Positions 30,643 to 41,514 of a stretch of DNA of 64,000 bases are shown in pieces (the first letter of the stretch is position 1; the number at the start of each line of letters is the position of its first letter). The DNA is from Qipengyuania flava (GTDB lineage Bacteria > Pseudomonadota > Alphaproteobacteria > Sphingomonadales > Sphingomonadaceae). The notes beneath the pieces were generated by a model. It did no database searches. It was not told the origin of the DNA and was given only the letters and a program-made list of their open reading frames with translations. The position numbers were made by a program, and so were the translations under genes. The stretch lies in contig NZ_CP080410.1 in NCBI RefSeq assembly GCF_019448255.1, positions 2,046,001-2,110,000 of the forward strand. The letters run 5' to 3'.

Positions 30643-30948
30643 TCACCAGCTCGACTTGGTCAGGCCCGGAATCAGGCCCTTGTTGCCGAGGTCGCGCAGT
30701 TCGATGCGGTTGAGGCCGAACTTGCGGTAGTAGCCGCGGGGGCGGCCGGTGGTGGAGCAGCGGTTGCGCACCCGGGTCGGGTTCGCGTTGCGCGGCAGTT
30801 CCGCCATCTTGAGGCGAGCGATCAGACGCTCGGTCTCGTCGAGGCTTTCGTCGTTCGCGATAGCCTTCAGCTTCGCGTACTTGTCCGCATACTGCTTGAC
30901 GAGCTTCTTGCGACGCTCGTTCTTGTTGATCGAACTCAGTTTCGCCAT
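30643..30948 (-). CDS. rpsN: 30S ribosomal protein S14 (zinc-free form)
   Basis: The 101-residue length and the sequence [20 protein letters not shown], with only one cysteine, identify the long, zinc-independent S14 type. The N-terminus [19 protein letters not shown] is typical. It lies between rplE and rpsH. Confidence 0.97.
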   Translation of the reverse strand: MAKLSSINKNERRKKLVKQYADKYAKLKAIANDESLDETERLIARLKMAELPRNANPTRVRNRCSTTGRPRGYYRKFGLNRIELRDLGNKGLIPGLTKSSW

Positions 30949-30974
30949 TGGACTTAAGTTCCTCTATTAGCGGC

Positions 30975-31553
30975 TCACGCCGCCTCCTTCTCTTCCGACT
31001 TTTCAGCCGGGAACGGGAAACCGAACAGCTTGAGAAGCTCGCGCGCCTCTTCGTCGGTCTTCGCCGTGGTGGTTACGATGATGTCCATCCCCCGGACCTT
31101 GTCGATCTGGTCGTACGAGATTTCGGGGAAGATGATCTGTTCCTTCAGGCCCATGGCGTAGTTGCCACGGCCGTCGAACGACTTCGGGTTGAGGCCACGG
31201 AAGTCGCGGATGCGCGGCATGGCCACGGTCACCAGACGATCCATGAACTCGTACATGCGGTCGCGGCGCAGGGTGACCTTGCAGCCGATCGGCATGCCTT
31301 CACGCAGTTTGAACTGCGCGATCGACTTCTTTGCCTTGGTGATAACGGGCTTCTGACCAGCGATCAGAGCCATTTCTTCCGCGGCCGTCTGGACCTTCTT
31401 CTTGTCCTGGCTGGCTTCGCCAACGCCCATGTTGAGCGTGATCTTTTCCAGCTTCGGGACTTCGAGACGGTTCTTGTAGCCGAACTTCTCGGTCATCGCC
31501 TTGACGATCTGCTCGTCGTAGCGCTGCTTCATGCGGGGCGTGTAATCAGCCAT
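30975..31553 (-). CDS. rplE: 50S ribosomal protein L5
   Basis: L5 binds 5S rRNA and contacts P-site tRNA. The 192-residue product starts [20 protein letters not shown] and contains [13 protein letters not shown] and [20 protein letters not shown]. The start is set at 31553, overlapping the rplX end by 8 bp. A short charged tail ([11 protein letters not shown]) extends beyond the usual C-terminus. Confidence 0.97.
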   Translation of the reverse strand: MADYTPRMKQRYDEQIVKAMTEKFGYKNRLEVPKLEKITLNMGVGEASQDKKKVQTAAEEMALIAGQKPVITKAKKSIAQFKLREGMPIGCKVTLRRDRMYEFMDRLVTVAMPRIRDFRGLNPKSFDGRGNYAMGLKEQIIFPEISYDQIDKVRGMDIIVTTTAKTDEEARELLKLFGFPFPAEKSEEKEAA

Positions 31554-31866
31554 CGATGGTCTCCCCGGACTTAACGGCGACGCGCACCTTCTTGCCGTCC
31601 TTTTCTTCGAAACGGACGCGGGTGGGCTTGCCATCCTTCGGATCGGCCAGCGCAACCTTGCTGATGGACATCGGCGCTTCGAAGCGGTCGATGCCACCCT
31701 GCGGGTTCTGCTGGGTCGGCTTGCGGTGACGGGCAGCGACGTTCACGCCTTCGACGACGACCTTGCCGTCTTTCGGCATGACCTTCGCGACGGTGCCGGT
31801 CTTGCCCTTGTCCTTGCCGGACAGGACGACGACGCTGTCACCCTTCTTGATCTTAGCGGCGGCCAT
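31546..31866 (-). CDS. rplX: 50S ribosomal protein L24
   Basis: L24 starts assembly of the large subunit. The 106 residues begin [20 protein letters not shown], with the KOW motif [12 protein letters not shown]. The frame is open further upstream, but the start overlaps the rplN stop by one base (31866), which fits the tight packing of this operon. Confidence 0.97.
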   Translation of the reverse strand: MAAAKIKKGDSVVVLSGKDKGKTGTVAKVMPKDGKVVVEGVNVAARHRKPTQQNPQGGIDRFEAPMSISKVALADPKDGKPTRVRFEEKDGKKVRVAVKSGETIDG

Positions 31867-32234
31867 TACAGCACCTCCGGAGCAAGCGAGATGATCTTCA
31901 TGAAGCCGCGGCCGCGCAGTTCGCGCACCACCGGGCCGAAGATACGGGTACCGATCGGCTCTTCGCTCTTGTTCACGAGCACCGCGGCGTTGCTGTCGAA
32001 GCGGATCACGCTGCCATCGGGGCGGCGAACGTCCTTCTTCGTGCGCACGATGACAGCGCGATGGACATCGCCCTTCTTCACCTTGGTGCGCGGCTGGGCT
32101 TCCTTGACGGAAACCACGATCACGTCGCCCACGGAGGCAGTCCGGCGCTTCGAGCCGCCCAGTACCTTGATGCACTGGACGCGCTTTGCGCCGCTGTTGT
32201 CCGCGACGTCGAGATTGGATTGCATCTGGATCAT
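31866..32234 (-). CDS. rplN: 50S ribosomal protein L14
   Basis: The 122 residues begin [20 protein letters not shown] and contain [21 protein letters not shown], both hallmarks of L14, which forms an inter-subunit bridge. It follows rpsQ by 65 bp, the widest gap between rplC and rpmD, and overlaps rplX by one base. Confidence 0.98.
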   Translation of the reverse strand: MIQMQSNLDVADNSGAKRVQCIKVLGGSKRRTASVGDVIVVSVKEAQPRTKVKKGDVHRAVIVRTKKDVRRPDGSVIRFDSNAAVLVNKSEEPIGTRIFGPVVRELRGRGFMKIISLAPEVL

Positions 32235-32299
32235 CGATCCGGTTCCTTCTCAATGGCTTGCCGGGACAGGTGCCCGGCAGTTCCTACGTCAAACTTGGC

Positions 32300-32590
32300 T
32301 CAGTTACCGGCGGCTTCGACGTCGAGGTCAGCCTCGACAGCCTGCGTGCCACCTGCGGTAACGCGATCGATCACCTGCCAGGTCTTGGTCTTGGAGATCG
32401 GCTTCGTTTCTTCGATGCGCACGACGTCGCCGAGGGTGAACTCGTTCTTCTCGTCGTGGGCGTGGTACTTCTTCGAGCGACGGATGATCTTCCCGTAGAG
32501 GGGGTGCTTCACCTTACGCTCGACGAGCACGGTCACGGTCTTGTCGGTCTTGTCGGAGGTGACGGTCCCGATCAGGATACGCTTGGGCAT
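32300..32590 (-). CDS. rpsQ: 30S ribosomal protein S17
   Basis: The 96-residue protein has the S17 pattern [19 protein letters not shown] and [18 protein letters not shown]. It is slightly longer than E. coli S17 because of a C-terminal tail ([14 protein letters not shown]). It follows rpmC by 10 bp. Confidence 0.97.
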   Translation of the reverse strand: MPKRILIGTVTSDKTDKTVTVLVERKVKHPLYGKIIRRSKKYHAHDEKNEFTLGDVVRIEETKPISKTKTWQVIDRVTAGGTQAVEADLDVEAAGN

Positions 32591-32600
32591 GGTCTACTCC

Positions 32601-32813
32601 TTAGGCCTTCGCTTCAGCCGAGCGCGAACGCTCGCTCTGCAGCGTCTTGATCTTGGCGATCGTGCGGCGCACTTCGCGGATGCGAGCCGGGGCTTCGAGC
32701 TGGTTCGTCGCCGCCTGGAAGCGGAGGTTGAACTGCTCGCGCTTGAGCGTCGTCAGCTCTTCGGCCAGCTGGTCGTCCGACTTCTGGCGCAGGTCTTCAG
32801 TCTTGGCCATCAT
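32601..32813 (-). CDS. rpmC: 50S ribosomal protein L29
   Basis: This 70-residue protein contains the L29 sequence [20 protein letters not shown] and the coiled region [15 protein letters not shown]. Two consecutive ATG codons are available at 32813 and 32810. The first overlaps the rplP stop by 4 bp. L29 sits at the tunnel exit next to L23 and helps to dock the signal recognition particle. Confidence 0.96.
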   Translation of the reverse strand: MMAKTEDLRQKSDDQLAEELTTLKREQFNLRFQAATNQLEAPARIREVRRTIAKIKTLQSERSRSAEAKA

Positions 32814-33244
32814 TCGCCTCCGAGGTGCGAGGTGTCGCCCAGGCGGGCAACGACCTTGGTCTTGATCGGCAGCTTCATTGCTGCGCGCTCGAACGCTTCG
32901 GCGGCCAGCGGGCCGGCAACGCCGTCGAGTTCGAACAGGATGCGGCCCGGCTTCACGCGAGCGGCCCAGTATTCGACCGAACCCTTGCCCTTACCCTGAC
33001 GGACTTCGGCAGGCTTCTTCGACACCGGAACGTCCGGGAAGACGCGGATCCACAGGCGACCCTGGCGCTTGATGTGACGGGTGATCGCACGGCGAGCCGC
33101 TTCGATCTGGCGCGCAGTGATACGCTCCGGTTCCATCGCCTTCAGGCCGTACGACCCGAAGTTCAGCGTGGTGCCGCCCTTGGCGTTGCCATGGATCTTG
33201 CCCTTGAACGCCTTGCGGTACTTGGTTTTCTTCGGTTGCAGCAT
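32810..33244 (-). CDS. rplP: 50S ribosomal protein L16
   Basis: L16 helps position A-site tRNA. The 144 residues start [19 protein letters not shown] and include [20 protein letters not shown] and [20 protein letters not shown], which are characteristic. It lies between rpsC (21 bp) and rpmC (4-bp overlap). Confidence 0.98.
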   Translation of the reverse strand: MLQPKKTKYRKAFKGKIHGNAKGGTTLNFGSYGLKAMEPERITARQIEAARRAITRHIKRQGRLWIRVFPDVPVSKKPAEVRQGKGKGSVEYWAARVKPGRILFELDGVAGPLAAEAFERAAMKLPIKTKVVARLGDTSHLGGE

Positions 33245-33265
33245 GGTTCTTTCCTAATCCTGCAA

Positions 33266-33961
33266 TCAGCGCGCCGGACGGACGCCCGAGGTCTGGGCTT
33301 CCATCATCAGGCGGTCCTGGGCGGTCGGGTCATGCGCCATGATCTCGCCCTTGAAGATCCAGCACTTGATGCCGATGATCCCGTAGGCGGTCAGCGCTTC
33401 GGCTTCCGCGTAGTCGATGTTGGCGCGCAGGGTGTGCAGCGGCACACGGCCTTCGCGGTACCATTCGACGCGAGCGATCTCTGCGCCGCCGAGACGGCCG
33501 CCGCAGGTGATCTTGATGCCTTCTGCGCCGAGACGCAGAGCCGACTGCACGGCACGCTTCATGGCGCGGCGGAAAGCGACGCGGCGGATCAGCTGGTCGG
33601 CGATGCCCTGGGCGACGAGCTTGGCGTCGATTTCCGGCTTGCGGATTTCGACGATGTTCAGCTTCACTTCGCTTTCGGTCATGGTCGACAGCTTGGCGCG
33701 CAGCTTCTCGATGTCCGCGCCCTTCTTGCCGATGATCACACCGGGACGGGCTGCGTAGATCGAAATGCGGCACAGCTTCGCCGGACGCTCGATCACCACC
33801 TTCGAGATCGCTGCCTGCGGCAGGTTCTCGACGATGTACTTGCGGATCTCGACGTCTTCGCTGAGCAGCTTGGCGTAGTCACGCCCTTCGGCGTACCAGC
33901 GGCTGTCCCAGGTGCGGTTGATCTGCAGGCGCAGACCGATCGGGTTGCTCTTATGGCCCAT
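33266..33961 (-). CDS. rpsC: 30S ribosomal protein S3
   Basis: S3 lines the mRNA entry tunnel. The 231 residues start [20 protein letters not shown] and contain the KH-domain motif [16 protein letters not shown]. The C-terminal half has [20 protein letters not shown]. It follows rplV by one base. Confidence 0.98.
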   Translation of the reverse strand: MGHKSNPIGLRLQINRTWDSRWYAEGRDYAKLLSEDVEIRKYIVENLPQAAISKVVIERPAKLCRISIYAARPGVIIGKKGADIEKLRAKLSTMTESEVKLNIVEIRKPEIDAKLVAQGIADQLIRRVAFRRAMKRAVQSALRLGAEGIKITCGGRLGGAEIARVEWYREGRVPLHTLRANIDYAEAEALTAYGIIGIKCWIFKGEIMAHDPTAQDRLMMEAQTSGVRPAR

Positions 33962-33962
33962 C

Positions 33963-34340
33963 TTACGCCTCTTCCTCTTCGCGAACGACGATGCGCAGGC
34001 GGCTGAACGGCTTCAGGATGCGCGTCGACTTGCCGCGACCACGGGTGTGGAAACGCTTCATCGTGATCGACTTGCCGACCGAAGCCTCAGCGACGACCAG
34101 GGCGTCGACATCGAGGTTGTGGTTGTTTTCCGCGTTGGCGATCGCCGAAGCGAGCACCTTGCTGGCGTCCTTCGCCATCGCCTTCTTCGAGAACGCGAGG
34201 ATGTTCATGGCCTCTTCGGCCTTCTTGCCGCGGATCAGGCCGGCGACGAGGTTGAGCTTCTGCGCCGAACCACGGATCGTGGTCCCGACGGCGAGCGCCT
34301 CGTTGTCGGCAACGCGACGGGGTGCCTTCTGCTTGCTCAT
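33963..34340 (-). CDS. rplV: 50S ribosomal protein L22
   Basis: L22 reaches into the exit tunnel with its extended loop. The 125 residues contain [20 protein letters not shown] and the tip region [18 protein letters not shown]. Its start overlaps the rpsS stop by one base. Confidence 0.98.
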   Translation of the reverse strand: MSKQKAPRRVADNEALAVGTTIRGSAQKLNLVAGLIRGKKAEEAMNILAFSKKAMAKDASKVLASAIANAENNHNLDVDALVVAEASVGKSITMKRFHTRGRGKSTRILKPFSRLRIVVREEEEA

Positions 34341-34615
34341 CAGCGCTTACCCTTCTTGTCGGCGGCGTGACCCGGGAAGGTGCGCGTGGGCGCGAATTCA
34401 CCGAGCTTGTGGCCGACCATCTCTTCCGAAACGGAGACCGGGATGAACTTGTGACCGTTGTAGACGTTGAACGTCAGACCAACGAACTGCGGCAGGATGG
34501 TGGAACGGCGCGACCAGGTTTTGATCGGCTTGGAGCCACCAGCGTCCTGAGCGGTCTCGGCCTTCTTCAGAAGGCTGAGCTCGACGAACGGACCTTTCCA
34601 GACGGAACGAGCCAT
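34340..34615 (-). CDS. rpsS: 30S ribosomal protein S19
   Basis: The 91 residues begin [20 protein letters not shown] and contain [20 protein letters not shown] and [20 protein letters not shown], the signature of S19 in the head of the small subunit. It follows rplB by 6 bp. Confidence 0.98.
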   Translation of the reverse strand: MARSVWKGPFVELSLLKKAETAQDAGGSKPIKTWSRRSTILPQFVGLTFNVYNGHKFIPVSVSEEMVGHKLGEFAPTRTFPGHAADKKGKR

Positions 34616-34621
34616 GTCGGA

Positions 34622-35458
34622 TTACCTCTTCTTCTTCGCGTGGCGCGAACGGATGATCATCTTGTCCGTCTGCTTGTTCTTGCGGGTGCGGGCGCCCTTG
34701 GTCGGCTTGCCCCACGGCGTAACCGGGTGACGGCCACCGCTGGTGCGGCCTTCACCACCACCGTGCGGGTGGTCGACCGGGTTCTTGGCGACACCGCGCG
34801 TCAGCGGCTTGATGCCCATCCAACGGCGACGACCGGCCTTGCCCAGGTTCTGGTTCTGGTTGTCGGGGTTCGAAACCGCGCCAACCGTACCCATGCAATC
34901 GGCGCGCAGGTAACGCTGCTCACCGCTGTTCAGACGCACGATGACCATGCCGCGGTCACGACCGACGAGCTGGACATAGGAACCAGCGGCGCGAGCGATC
35001 TGACCGCCCTTGCCCGGCTTCATTTCGACGTTGTGGCAGATCGTGCCGACCGGCATCTGACCCAGCAGCATGGCGTTGCCAGGCTTGGTGTCGGCCTTTT
35101 CGGCAGCGATCACCTTGTCGCCGACAGCGAGACGCTGCGGGGCAAGGATGTAAGCCAGTTCGCCGTCGTCGTACTTCACCAGCGCGATGAACGCGGTGCG
35201 GTTCGGGTCGTATTCCAGACGCTCGACAGTGCCTTCGACGTCCCACTTGCGACGCTTGAAGTCGACGTAGCGGTACTTCTGCTTGTGGCCACCGGCCATG
35301 CCGCGCGAAGTGACGTGGCCCTTGTTGTTACGGCCACCGGTCTTGCGCTTGCCTTCGACGAGCGACTTGACCGGCTTGCCCTTGTAGAGGCCCGACTTGT
35401 CGACGAGGATCAGGCCGCGACGGCCCGGGCTCGTAGGTTTGTAGTTCTTGAGTGCCAT
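34622..35458 (-). CDS. rplB: 50S ribosomal protein L2
   Basis: L2 supports peptidyl transferase function and subunit joining. The 278 residues include the conserved histidine region [20 protein letters not shown] near the C-terminus and [15 protein letters not shown] at the start. Length is normal. It lies 14 bp after rplW. Confidence 0.98.
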   Translation of the reverse strand: MALKNYKPTSPGRRGLILVDKSGLYKGKPVKSLVEGKRKTGGRNNKGHVTSRGMAGGHKQKYRYVDFKRRKWDVEGTVERLEYDPNRTAFIALVKYDDGELAYILAPQRLAVGDKVIAAEKADTKPGNAMLLGQMPVGTICHNVEMKPGKGGQIARAAGSYVQLVGRDRGMVIVRLNSGEQRYLRADCMGTVGAVSNPDNQNQNLGKAGRRRWMGIKPLTRGVAKNPVDHPHGGGEGRTSGGRHPVTPWGKPTKGARTRKNKQTDKMIIRSRHAKKKR

Positions 35459-35472
35459 TTCTCTCTAGCCCC

Positions 35473-35781
35473 TCAGATACCGCTGGTGACGTCGATCGAG
35501 TCGCCGTCCTTCAGGGTGACCACGGCCTTCTTGAGGTCGTTGCGCTTGTAGGGCTTGCCCTTCCAGCGCTTGGTCTTGCCCTTCACATTGATGGTGTTCA
35601 CGCCGGTGACGCTGACACCGAAGATCGCCTCGACGGCTTCCTTGATCTGCGGCTTGGTGGCGTCGTTGGCGACCTTGAAGACCACGGCGTTGTTTTCCGA
35701 CGCCAGGGTTGCCTTCTCGGTGATGTGCGGTGCGAGCACGACGTCGTAGTGACGCGCTTCCACTTCCTGCTTCTTAGCCAT
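35473..35781 (-). CDS. rplW: 50S ribosomal protein L23
   Basis: L23 at the tunnel exit is the docking site for trigger factor and SRP. The 102 residues contain [20 protein letters not shown] and [20 protein letters not shown]. The start overlaps the rplD end by 8 bp. Confidence 0.98.
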   Translation of the reverse strand: MAKKQEVEARHYDVVLAPHITEKATLASENNAVVFKVANDATKPQIKEAVEAIFGVSVTGVNTINVKGKTKRWKGKPYKRNDLKKAVVTLKDGDSIDVTSGI

Positions 35782-36397
35782 TGAAACGGGCCTCCAGCTT
35801 TTCGACCGCGTCCTTGGTGAGGACCAGCGTGTCGTGCTTCAGGATGTCGTAGACGTTGGCGCCCATGGCCGGCAGCACATTGACGCCGGGCAGGTTACGG
35901 GCAGCCTTGCTGAAACCGTCGTTGACGCTTTCGCCGTCGATCACGAGGACCTTGCCGTTCCAGCCAGCCTTGTCGAAGTGACCCTTGAGAGCCTTGGTCT
36001 TGGCGTCCTTGAGCTCGAGGCTGTCGACGACGACGAGGCCGTCCTTCGCCTTGCTCGAAAGAGCCATTTTCAGACCGAGAGCGCGGACCTTCTTGTTCAG
36101 CGACTGCTCGAAGTCACGCTTGCGCGCACCGTGAGCCTTGCCGCCGCCGATGAAGATCGGAGCGCCGCGGTCGCCGTGACGAGCCGTGCCGCCGCCCTTC
36201 TGGCGACCCCACTTCTTGCCGGTACGCGCAACGTCCGAACGCTCACGCGTCGGGCGGGCGGTGCCGCGGCGGTTTTCGAGCTGCCAGGTGACAACCCGAT
36301 GCAGGATATCGGCACGCGGCTCGAGACCGAACACGTCATCGTTAAGTTCGATGTCGCCCGACGCCTTGCCGTCGATTTTCTGGACCTTCACCTTCAC
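35774..36397 (-). CDS. rplD: 50S ribosomal protein L4
   Basis: L4 binds 23S rRNA and lines the tunnel constriction. The 207 residues contain [20 protein letters not shown] and [20 protein letters not shown], the loop that enters the tunnel. In E. coli L4 also represses the S10 operon through a leader upstream of rpsJ; the structured sequence on either side of rpsJ here could serve a similar purpose, but this is inference. Confidence 0.98.
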   Translation of the reverse strand: MKVKVQKIDGKASGDIELNDDVFGLEPRADILHRVVTWQLENRRGTARPTRERSDVARTGKKWGRQKGGGTARHGDRGAPIFIGGGKAHGARKRDFEQSLNKKVRALGLKMALSSKAKDGLVVVDSLELKDAKTKALKGHFDKAGWNGKVLVIDGESVNDGFSKAARNLPGVNVLPAMGANVYDILKHDTLVLTKDAVEKLEARFNG

Positions 36398-36400
36398 GGA

Positions 36401-37267
36401 TCAGCCCTCCTTGTTCTCGTCCGAGCCGGTGTCGGCTGCGGGCGTATCGGTGGTGGTTTCGGTGTCAGCACCGGCTTCCTGCTCGGCAGCCAGCTTTTCC
36501 TGCTGCTCGGCGGAAACTTCGGTACCCACTTCGTGCTCGGCGGCGCTCTCGACCAGGCCCGGTGCCGCATCTTCCGAAGCGAACTCTTCCTGGTTGCGGT
36601 ACATCACGCCCGGGAACGGCAGTTCCTCGTGGTTGATCTTGACCGCGTCCTTGACCAGCAGCCAGCCATTCTTCGCACCCGGGACCGAGCCCTTGACGAA
36701 GAGGAGGCCGCGGTCGGCGTCGGTGCGCACGATTTCGAGGTTCTGCTGGGTGCGCTGACGGTCGCCCATGTGGCCAGCCATCTTCTTGCCCTTGAACACG
36801 CGGCCCGGATCTTGACGGTTACCCGTCGAACCGTGCGAGCGGTGCGAGAGCGAAACACCGTGGGTGGCGCGCAGACCGCCGAAGCCCCAACGCTTCATGG
36901 CGCCGGCAAAGCCCTTACCCTGGGTGTGGCCGGTGATGTCGACCTTCTGGCCGGCAATGAAGTGCTCTGCCGAAATGCGGGCACCGACCGGAAGCAGCGC
37001 CTCTTCGGTGTCGACGCGGAATTCGGCGACCTTCATCTTCAGCGGAACCTCGGCCTTGGCAAAGGCTTCGCGCTGCGGCTTGTTCACGTTCTTCTGCTTG
37101 GCTTCGCCCGAACCGACCTGGACCGCGAAATAACCATCGCGCTCTTCGGTGCGGTGAGCAGTGACCTGGCAGTTTTCCAGAGCGAGAACGGTGACCGGCA
37201 CGTGCCGACCGTCCTCCTGGAAGAGGCGGGTCATCCCGACTTTCTTTGCGATAACGCCAGTGCGCAT
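36401..37267 (-). CDS. rplC: 50S ribosomal protein L3 with acidic C-terminal tail
   Basis: L3 helps to start 50S assembly and reaches the peptidyl transferase centre. The core is normal ([59 protein letters not shown]). The 288-residue protein continues about 75 residues beyond the usual end, with a Glu/Asp/Thr/Ala-rich stretch (about 225-288). The frame is open to 37291, but the family N-terminus sets the start at 37267. rplD follows by 3 bp; rpsJ lies 257 bp upstream. Confidence 0.97.
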   Translation of the reverse strand: MRTGVIAKKVGMTRLFQEDGRHVPVTVLALENCQVTAHRTEERDGYFAVQVGSGEAKQKNVNKPQREAFAKAEVPLKMKVAEFRVDTEEALLPVGARISAEHFIAGQKVDITGHTQGKGFAGAMKRWGFGGLRATHGVSLSHRSHGSTGNRQDPGRVFKGKKMAGHMGDRQRTQQNLEIVRTDADRGLLFVKGSVPGAKNGWLLVKDAVKINHEELPFPGVMYRNQEEFASEDAAPGLVESAAEHEVGTEVSAEQQEKLAAEQEAGADTETTTDTPAADTGSDENKEG

Positions 37268-37330
37268 CGTAAAACTCCTAAACAGAGGCACCCCGGCCCA
37301 TCCGAGGTGCTTGCCAGCCCGTTTTATGAT

Positions 37331-37415
37331 GCGTCGCCCCGTCCGGGCTGAGTGCCACCGCAGCCTGGAAAGCCTTGGTAGCGAGACGGGGGACGCAGAC
37401 CCGGATCAGATCCGG
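37331..37415 (-). promoter_or_regulatory. Structured spacer between rpsJ and rplC
   Basis: The 257-bp gap contains a 12-bp stem with one bulge (37331-37343 with 37385-37396), the near-perfect palindrome ccggatcagatccgg at 37401-37415, and a smaller GC stem near 37450-37470. Such a long spacer inside the S10 operon is unusual. It may be the leader of a second promoter or a site of L4/L3-type feedback. No U-tract marks a terminator. Confidence 0.45.
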
Positions 37416-37524
37416 CGGTATCCCGATGTCTTGCCTGATCTCGCGATCGGGCGGGGCTATCGAGCGCCCCTTAACTTCCCTGCCCGCTTAACGTCCGGCA
37501 GGAGGACGGAAACCAAATCGCGAT

Positions 37525-37836
37525 TTAGGCGAGCTTGATTTCCACGTTCACGCCCGCAGCGAGGTCGAGCTTCATCAGCGCGTCGACGGTCTGGGCGTTG
37601 GGCTGCACGATGTCGAGCAGCCGCTTGTAGGTGCGCACCTCGAACTGCTCGCGCGACTTCTTGTCGATGTGCGGGCCGCGGTTCACGGTGAACTTCTCGA
37701 TACGCGTCGGCATGGGAATGGGGCCACGAATAAGAGCACCCGTACGACGCGCGGTGTCTGCGATTTCGCCAGTTGCCTGGTCGAGAACGCGATGGTCGAA
37801 CGCCTTGAGGCGAATGCGGATATTCTGAGCTTCCAT
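37525..37836 (-). CDS. rpsJ: 30S ribosomal protein S10 (NusE)
   Basis: S10 acts in the small subunit and, with NusB, in transcription antitermination. The 103 residues begin [20 protein letters not shown] and contain [20 protein letters not shown] and [20 protein letters not shown]. It is separated from tuf by 315 bp that hold a terminator and a promoter, and from rplC by 257 bp. Confidence 0.98.
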   Translation of the reverse strand: MEAQNIRIRLKAFDHRVLDQATGEIADTARRTGALIRGPIPMPTRIEKFTVNRGPHIDKKSREQFEVRTYKRLLDIVQPNAQTVDALMKLDLAAGVNVEIKLA

Positions 37837-37973
37837 TACCTACACCGATGCGAAAGAGCCAAAGGAGCGTTCCCGCCCCTCAAAAAACAAAGGCCTGCCC
37901 CACATCGGTTTCCCGTCAGTGGGCGGCCCTACTGAAATTGTGTGTCGGGGACGAATCCCCGTCTGTGGGCGCG

Positions 37974-38002
37974 CATATACGGATGACTCCCGTATCTGGC
38001 AA
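37974..38002 (-). promoter_or_regulatory. Probable sigma-70-type promoter for rpsJ
   Basis: In the 315-bp gap between tuf and rpsJ the minus strand has TTGCCA (38002-37997), a 17-bp spacer and TATATG (37979-37974). Transcription would start about 130 nt before rpsJ. The leader contains a 6-bp stem with a CGAA tetraloop (37946-37961) and arms ccgatg/catcgg at 37845-37850 and 37903-37908. The rest of the gap (37837-38151) holds only the tuf terminator. Confidence 0.55.
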
Positions 38003-38090
38003 CCCCCGTTTTCCGCCCATTTCCATGTGACGGATTGTGACGCGACAAACCGTGCATTCGCGTGGTTTGACTGCCCTCACTTAAAGCGAA

Positions 38091-38121
38091 GGCCCGCCCC
38101 TCCGGATTGGAGAGGCGGGCC
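38091..38121 (-). terminator. Probable terminator after tuf
   Basis: A GC-rich 13-bp stem with one mismatch (38091-38103 with 38109-38121, 5-nt loop) lies 30 bp past the tuf stop. On the minus strand it is followed by TTCGCTTTAAG, a weak U-tract; on the plus strand by CACGTTTTT. Confidence 0.55.
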
Positions 38122-38151
38122 CACGTTTTTCAAAGCGCCGAAGCGCGAAGA

Positions 38152-39327
38152 TTACTTGGTGATCTTCGCAACAACGCCCGAGCCGACGGTGCGGCCGCCT
38201 TCGCGGATTGCGAAGCGCAGACCTTCGTCCATGGCGATCGGAGCGATCAGCTTGACGTTGATCGTCACGTTGTCGCCCGGCATCACCATTTCGGTGCCTT
38301 CGGGAAGGATCACTTCGCCGGTGACGTCGGTGGTGCGGAAGTAGAACTGCGGACGGTAGTTCGCGAAGAACGGCGTGTGACGGCCGCCTTCGTCCTTCGA
38401 CAGGACGTAGACTTCTGCGCTGAACTCGGTGTGCGGGGTAACCGAACCCGGCTTCGCGAGAACCTGGCCACGCTCGACTTCGTCACGGCCAACGCCGCGG
38501 ATCAGGGCGCCGATGTTGTCGCCAGCCTGGCCCGAGTCGAGCAGCTTGCGGAACATTTCAACGCCGGTGACGGTCGTCTTGGTGGTGTCCTTGATGCCGA
38601 CGATTTCAACTTCGTCGCCAACGTTCACGATGCCGGTTTCGACACGGCCGGTGACAACCGTACCACGACCCGAGATCGAGAAGACGTCTTCAATCGGCAT
38701 CAGGAAGGCCTGGTCGACCGGACGGTCGGGCTCGGGGATGTTCGCGTCAACGGCGTCCATCAGTTCCTTGATCGAGTTTTCGCCGATTTCCGGATCGCGA
38801 CCTTCGAGAGCGGCCAGAGCCGAACCCTTGACGATCGGAATGTTGTCGCCGTCGAAGCCGTACTCGCTGAGGAGTTCACGGACTTCCAGTTCGACGAGCT
38901 CGAGGATTTCCTCGTCGTCGACCTGGTCGACCTTGTTCATGTACACGACCAGAGCCGGAACGCCGACCTGACGCGAGAGCAGGATGTGCTCGCGGGTCTG
39001 CGGCATCGGGCCGTCAGCAGCGTTCACGACCAGGATAGCGCCGTCCATCTGGGCAGCACCGGTGATCATGTTCTTCACGTAGTCGGCGTGACCCGGGCAG
39101 TCGACGTGAGCGTAGTGACGGTTGTCGGTCTCGTACTCGACGTGTGCGGTCGAGATCGTGATGCCGCGCTCGCGCTCTTCGGGAGCCTTGTCGATGTTTG
39201 CAAAGTCGACGGCCGAACCGAGAACCTTGGTGATCGCCGCGGTCAGCGTGGTCTTACCATGGTCGACGTGACCGATGGTGCCAACGTTGACGTGCGGCTT
39301 GTTACGCTCGAACTTTTCCTTCGCCAT
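38152..39327 (-). CDS. tuf: Elongation factor Tu
   Basis: EF-Tu delivers aminoacyl-tRNA to the ribosome. The 391 residues contain the GTPase motifs [21 protein letters not shown] and NKVDQ, and the C-terminal beta-barrel region [19 protein letters not shown]. Length is a few residues shorter than the E. coli protein. It lies 93 bp after fusA. Confidence 0.98.
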   Translation of the reverse strand: MAKEKFERNKPHVNVGTIGHVDHGKTTLTAAITKVLGSAVDFANIDKAPEERERGITISTAHVEYETDNRHYAHVDCPGHADYVKNMITGAAQMDGAILVVNAADGPMPQTREHILLSRQVGVPALVVYMNKVDQVDDEEILELVELEVRELLSEYGFDGDNIPIVKGSALAALEGRDPEIGENSIKELMDAVDANIPEPDRPVDQAFLMPIEDVFSISGRGTVVTGRVETGIVNVGDEVEIVGIKDTTKTTVTGVEMFRKLLDSGQAGDNIGALIRGVGRDEVERGQVLAKPGSVTPHTEFSAEVYVLSKDEGGRHTPFFANYRPQFYFRTTDVTGEVILPEGTEMVMPGDNVTINVKLIAPIAMDEGLRFAIREGGRTVGSGVVAKITK

Positions 39328-39375
39328 TTTCCAATAACCTCTGTCTTAAAATTTGGGATTTCTGCGGGGAGGAAA

Positions 39376-39399
39376 CGGCGCCCGCGGAATCAGGCGCCG
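39376..39399 (-). promoter_or_regulatory. Hairpin in the fusA-tuf spacer
   Basis: A perfect 7-bp stem (cggcgcc 39376-39382 with ggcgccg 39393-39399) with a 10-nt loop lies in the 93-bp gap. On the minus strand TTTCC follows, so it could be a leaky terminator or a processing site that adjusts EF-G to EF-Tu ratio. A separate tuf promoter could lie in the AT-rich part near 39340-39360. Confidence 0.4.
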
Positions 39400-39420
39400 C
39401 CCCTAGACCTCAAAGCTGGC

Positions 39421-41514
39421 TTACGCAAGCTTCTCCTTGACTTCCTGCGCGACGTTTGCCGGCACTTCGTCGTAGTGGCTGAACTGCATCGAGTACTGCG
39501 CACGACCCTGCGTGAACGAACGCAGCTCGTTGACGTAGCCGAACATGTTCGCGAGCGGCACGAAGGCTTCGACTGCCTGGGCGTTGCCGCGGCTGTCGGT
39601 GCCCTGGATCTGGCCACGACGCGAGTTGAGGTCGCCGATGACGTCACCGAGGTAATCCTCGGGGGTCACGACCTCGACCTTCATGATCGGTTCGAGCAGC
39701 TTGATGCCCGAACGCTCGGCCACTTCGCGCATCGCACCGCGACCGGCGATTTCGAACGCGATCGCGCTCGAGTCGACGTCGTGGTACGCACCGTCGTAAA
39801 GGTTGACGGTGAAGTCGATGATCGGGAAGCCGACCAGGTGACCGCTCTCGGCCTGCTCGCGCAGACCCTTTTCGATCGCGGGGATGTATTCCTTCGGAAT
39901 GTTACCACCCTTGATCTCGTCTTCGAACACGAAGCCCTGCCCGCGCTCACCCGGGGTGACCTTGAGCTTGACGCGGCCGAACTGACCCGAACCACCCGAC
40001 TGCTTCTTGTGGGTGTAGTCCACGTCCACCGGCTTGCTCAGGTATTCGCGATAGGCGACCTGCGGAGCGCCGACGTTGGCTTCGACCTTGAATTCGCGCT
40101 TCATGCGATCGACGAGGATGTCGAGGTGAAGCTCGCCCATGCCCTTGATGATCGTCTGACCCGACTCGTGGTCGGTCGAAACGCGGAAGCTCGGATCCTC
40201 GGCGGCCAGGCGGTTGAGGGCGACGCCCATCTTTTCCTGGTCGGCCTTGGTCTTCGGTTCCACCGACAGTTCGATCACCGGCTCGGGGAATTCCATGCGC
40301 TCGAGGATGATCGGCTTCGAAGCGTCACACAGCGTGTCGCCGGTGGTCGTTTCCTTGAGGCCGGCGATAGCAACGATGTCGCCGGCAAAGGCTTCATCGA
40401 TGTCTTCGCGGTTGTTCGAGTGCATGAGCAGCATGCGGCCGATCTTTTCCTTCTTGTCCTTCACCGAGTTCAGGACGCTGCCCTTGGTCAGCTGGCCCGA
40501 ATAGATGCGGGTGAAGGTGAGCGAGCCGACGAACGGGTCGTTCATGATCTTGAAGGCTAGAGCCGAGAACGGAGCTTCGTCCGACGACGGACGGGTCTGT
40601 TCTTCGTCGCTATCGGGCAGGACGCCCTTGATGGCCGGAACGTCGAGCGGCGACGGCATGTAGTCGACAACCGCGTCGAGCAGGGGCTGAACGCCCTTGT
40701 TCTTGAACGCCGAGCCGCACAGCACGGGAACGAACGCGCGCTCCATGGTGCCCTTGCGGATGAGACGCTTGAGGGTCGCGGCGTCGGGCTCTTCGCCTTC
40801 CAGATACGCTTCCATCACGTCGTCGTCCTGCTCGACAGCCGTTTCCACCAGCTTTTCGCGGTATTCGGCAGCCTTGTCAGCCAGGTCGGCCGGGATGTCG
40901 ACGTAGTTGAACGTCGCGCCCAGGTTTTCGTTTTCCCAGACGATGCCGCGCATGTTGACGAGGTCGACAACGCCCTGAAGGTCGCTTTCCGCGCCGATCG
41001 GGAGATAGAGGACCAGCGGGTTCGCGCCGAGGCGGTCGATGATCGACTGCACGCAGTAGTAGAAGTCAGCGCCGGTGCGGTCGAGCTTGTTGACGAAGCA
41101 CATGCGGGGAACGCCGTACTTGTCGGCCTGGCGCCAGACGGTTTCGGATTGGGGTTCTACGCCGGCGACTCCATCAAAAACGGCGACGGCGCCGTCGAGC
41201 ACGCGCAGCGAGCGTTCAACTTCGATGGTGAAGTCGACGTGGCCGGGCGTGTCGATGATGTTGATGCGGTGCTTGGGACCTTCACCGTCTTCGGCCGACC
41301 AGAAGGTGGTCGTCGCAGCCGAGGTGATGGTGATGCCGCGTTCCTGCTCCTGCTCCATCCAGTCCATGGTCGCAGCGCCGTCGTGGACTTCGCCGATCTT
41401 GTAGGACTTGCCGGTGTAGTAGAGGATACGCTCGGTCGTGGTGGTCTTGCCGGCATCGATGTGGGCCATGATGCCGATGTTGCGGTACCGCTCCAGCGGA
41501 TATTCGCGTGCCAT
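39421..41514 (-). CDS. fusA: Elongation factor G
   Basis: EF-G drives translocation and, with RRF, ribosome recycling. The 697 residues contain [40 protein letters not shown] and [10 protein letters not shown] for GTP binding, and [20 protein letters not shown] in domain IV. Length is normal. It follows rpsG by 107 bp. Confidence 0.98.
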   Translation of the reverse strand: MAREYPLERYRNIGIMAHIDAGKTTTTERILYYTGKSYKIGEVHDGAATMDWMEQEQERGITITSAATTTFWSAEDGEGPKHRINIIDTPGHVDFTIEVERSLRVLDGAVAVFDGVAGVEPQSETVWRQADKYGVPRMCFVNKLDRTGADFYYCVQSIIDRLGANPLVLYLPIGAESDLQGVVDLVNMRGIVWENENLGATFNYVDIPADLADKAAEYREKLVETAVEQDDDVMEAYLEGEEPDAATLKRLIRKGTMERAFVPVLCGSAFKNKGVQPLLDAVVDYMPSPLDVPAIKGVLPDSDEEQTRPSSDEAPFSALAFKIMNDPFVGSLTFTRIYSGQLTKGSVLNSVKDKKEKIGRMLLMHSNNREDIDEAFAGDIVAIAGLKETTTGDTLCDASKPIILERMEFPEPVIELSVEPKTKADQEKMGVALNRLAAEDPSFRVSTDHESGQTIIKGMGELHLDILVDRMKREFKVEANVGAPQVAYREYLSKPVDVDYTHKKQSGGSGQFGRVKLKVTPGERGQGFVFEDEIKGGNIPKEYIPAIEKGLREQAESGHLVGFPIIDFTVNLYDGAYHDVDSSAIAFEIAGRGAMREVAERSGIKLLEPIMKVEVVTPEDYLGDVIGDLNSRRGQIQGTDSRGNAQAVEAFVPLANMFGYVNELRSFTQGRAQYSMQFSHYDEVPANVAQEVKEKLA

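Noticed and set aside
32825-34006. A 393-codon plus-strand frame opposite rplP, rpsC and rplV, and similar long frames opposite rplB, rplD, fusA and tuf
   Set aside because: These are shadows of conserved ribosomal genes caused by strong third-position GC bias; none has a ribosome binding site or a domain.
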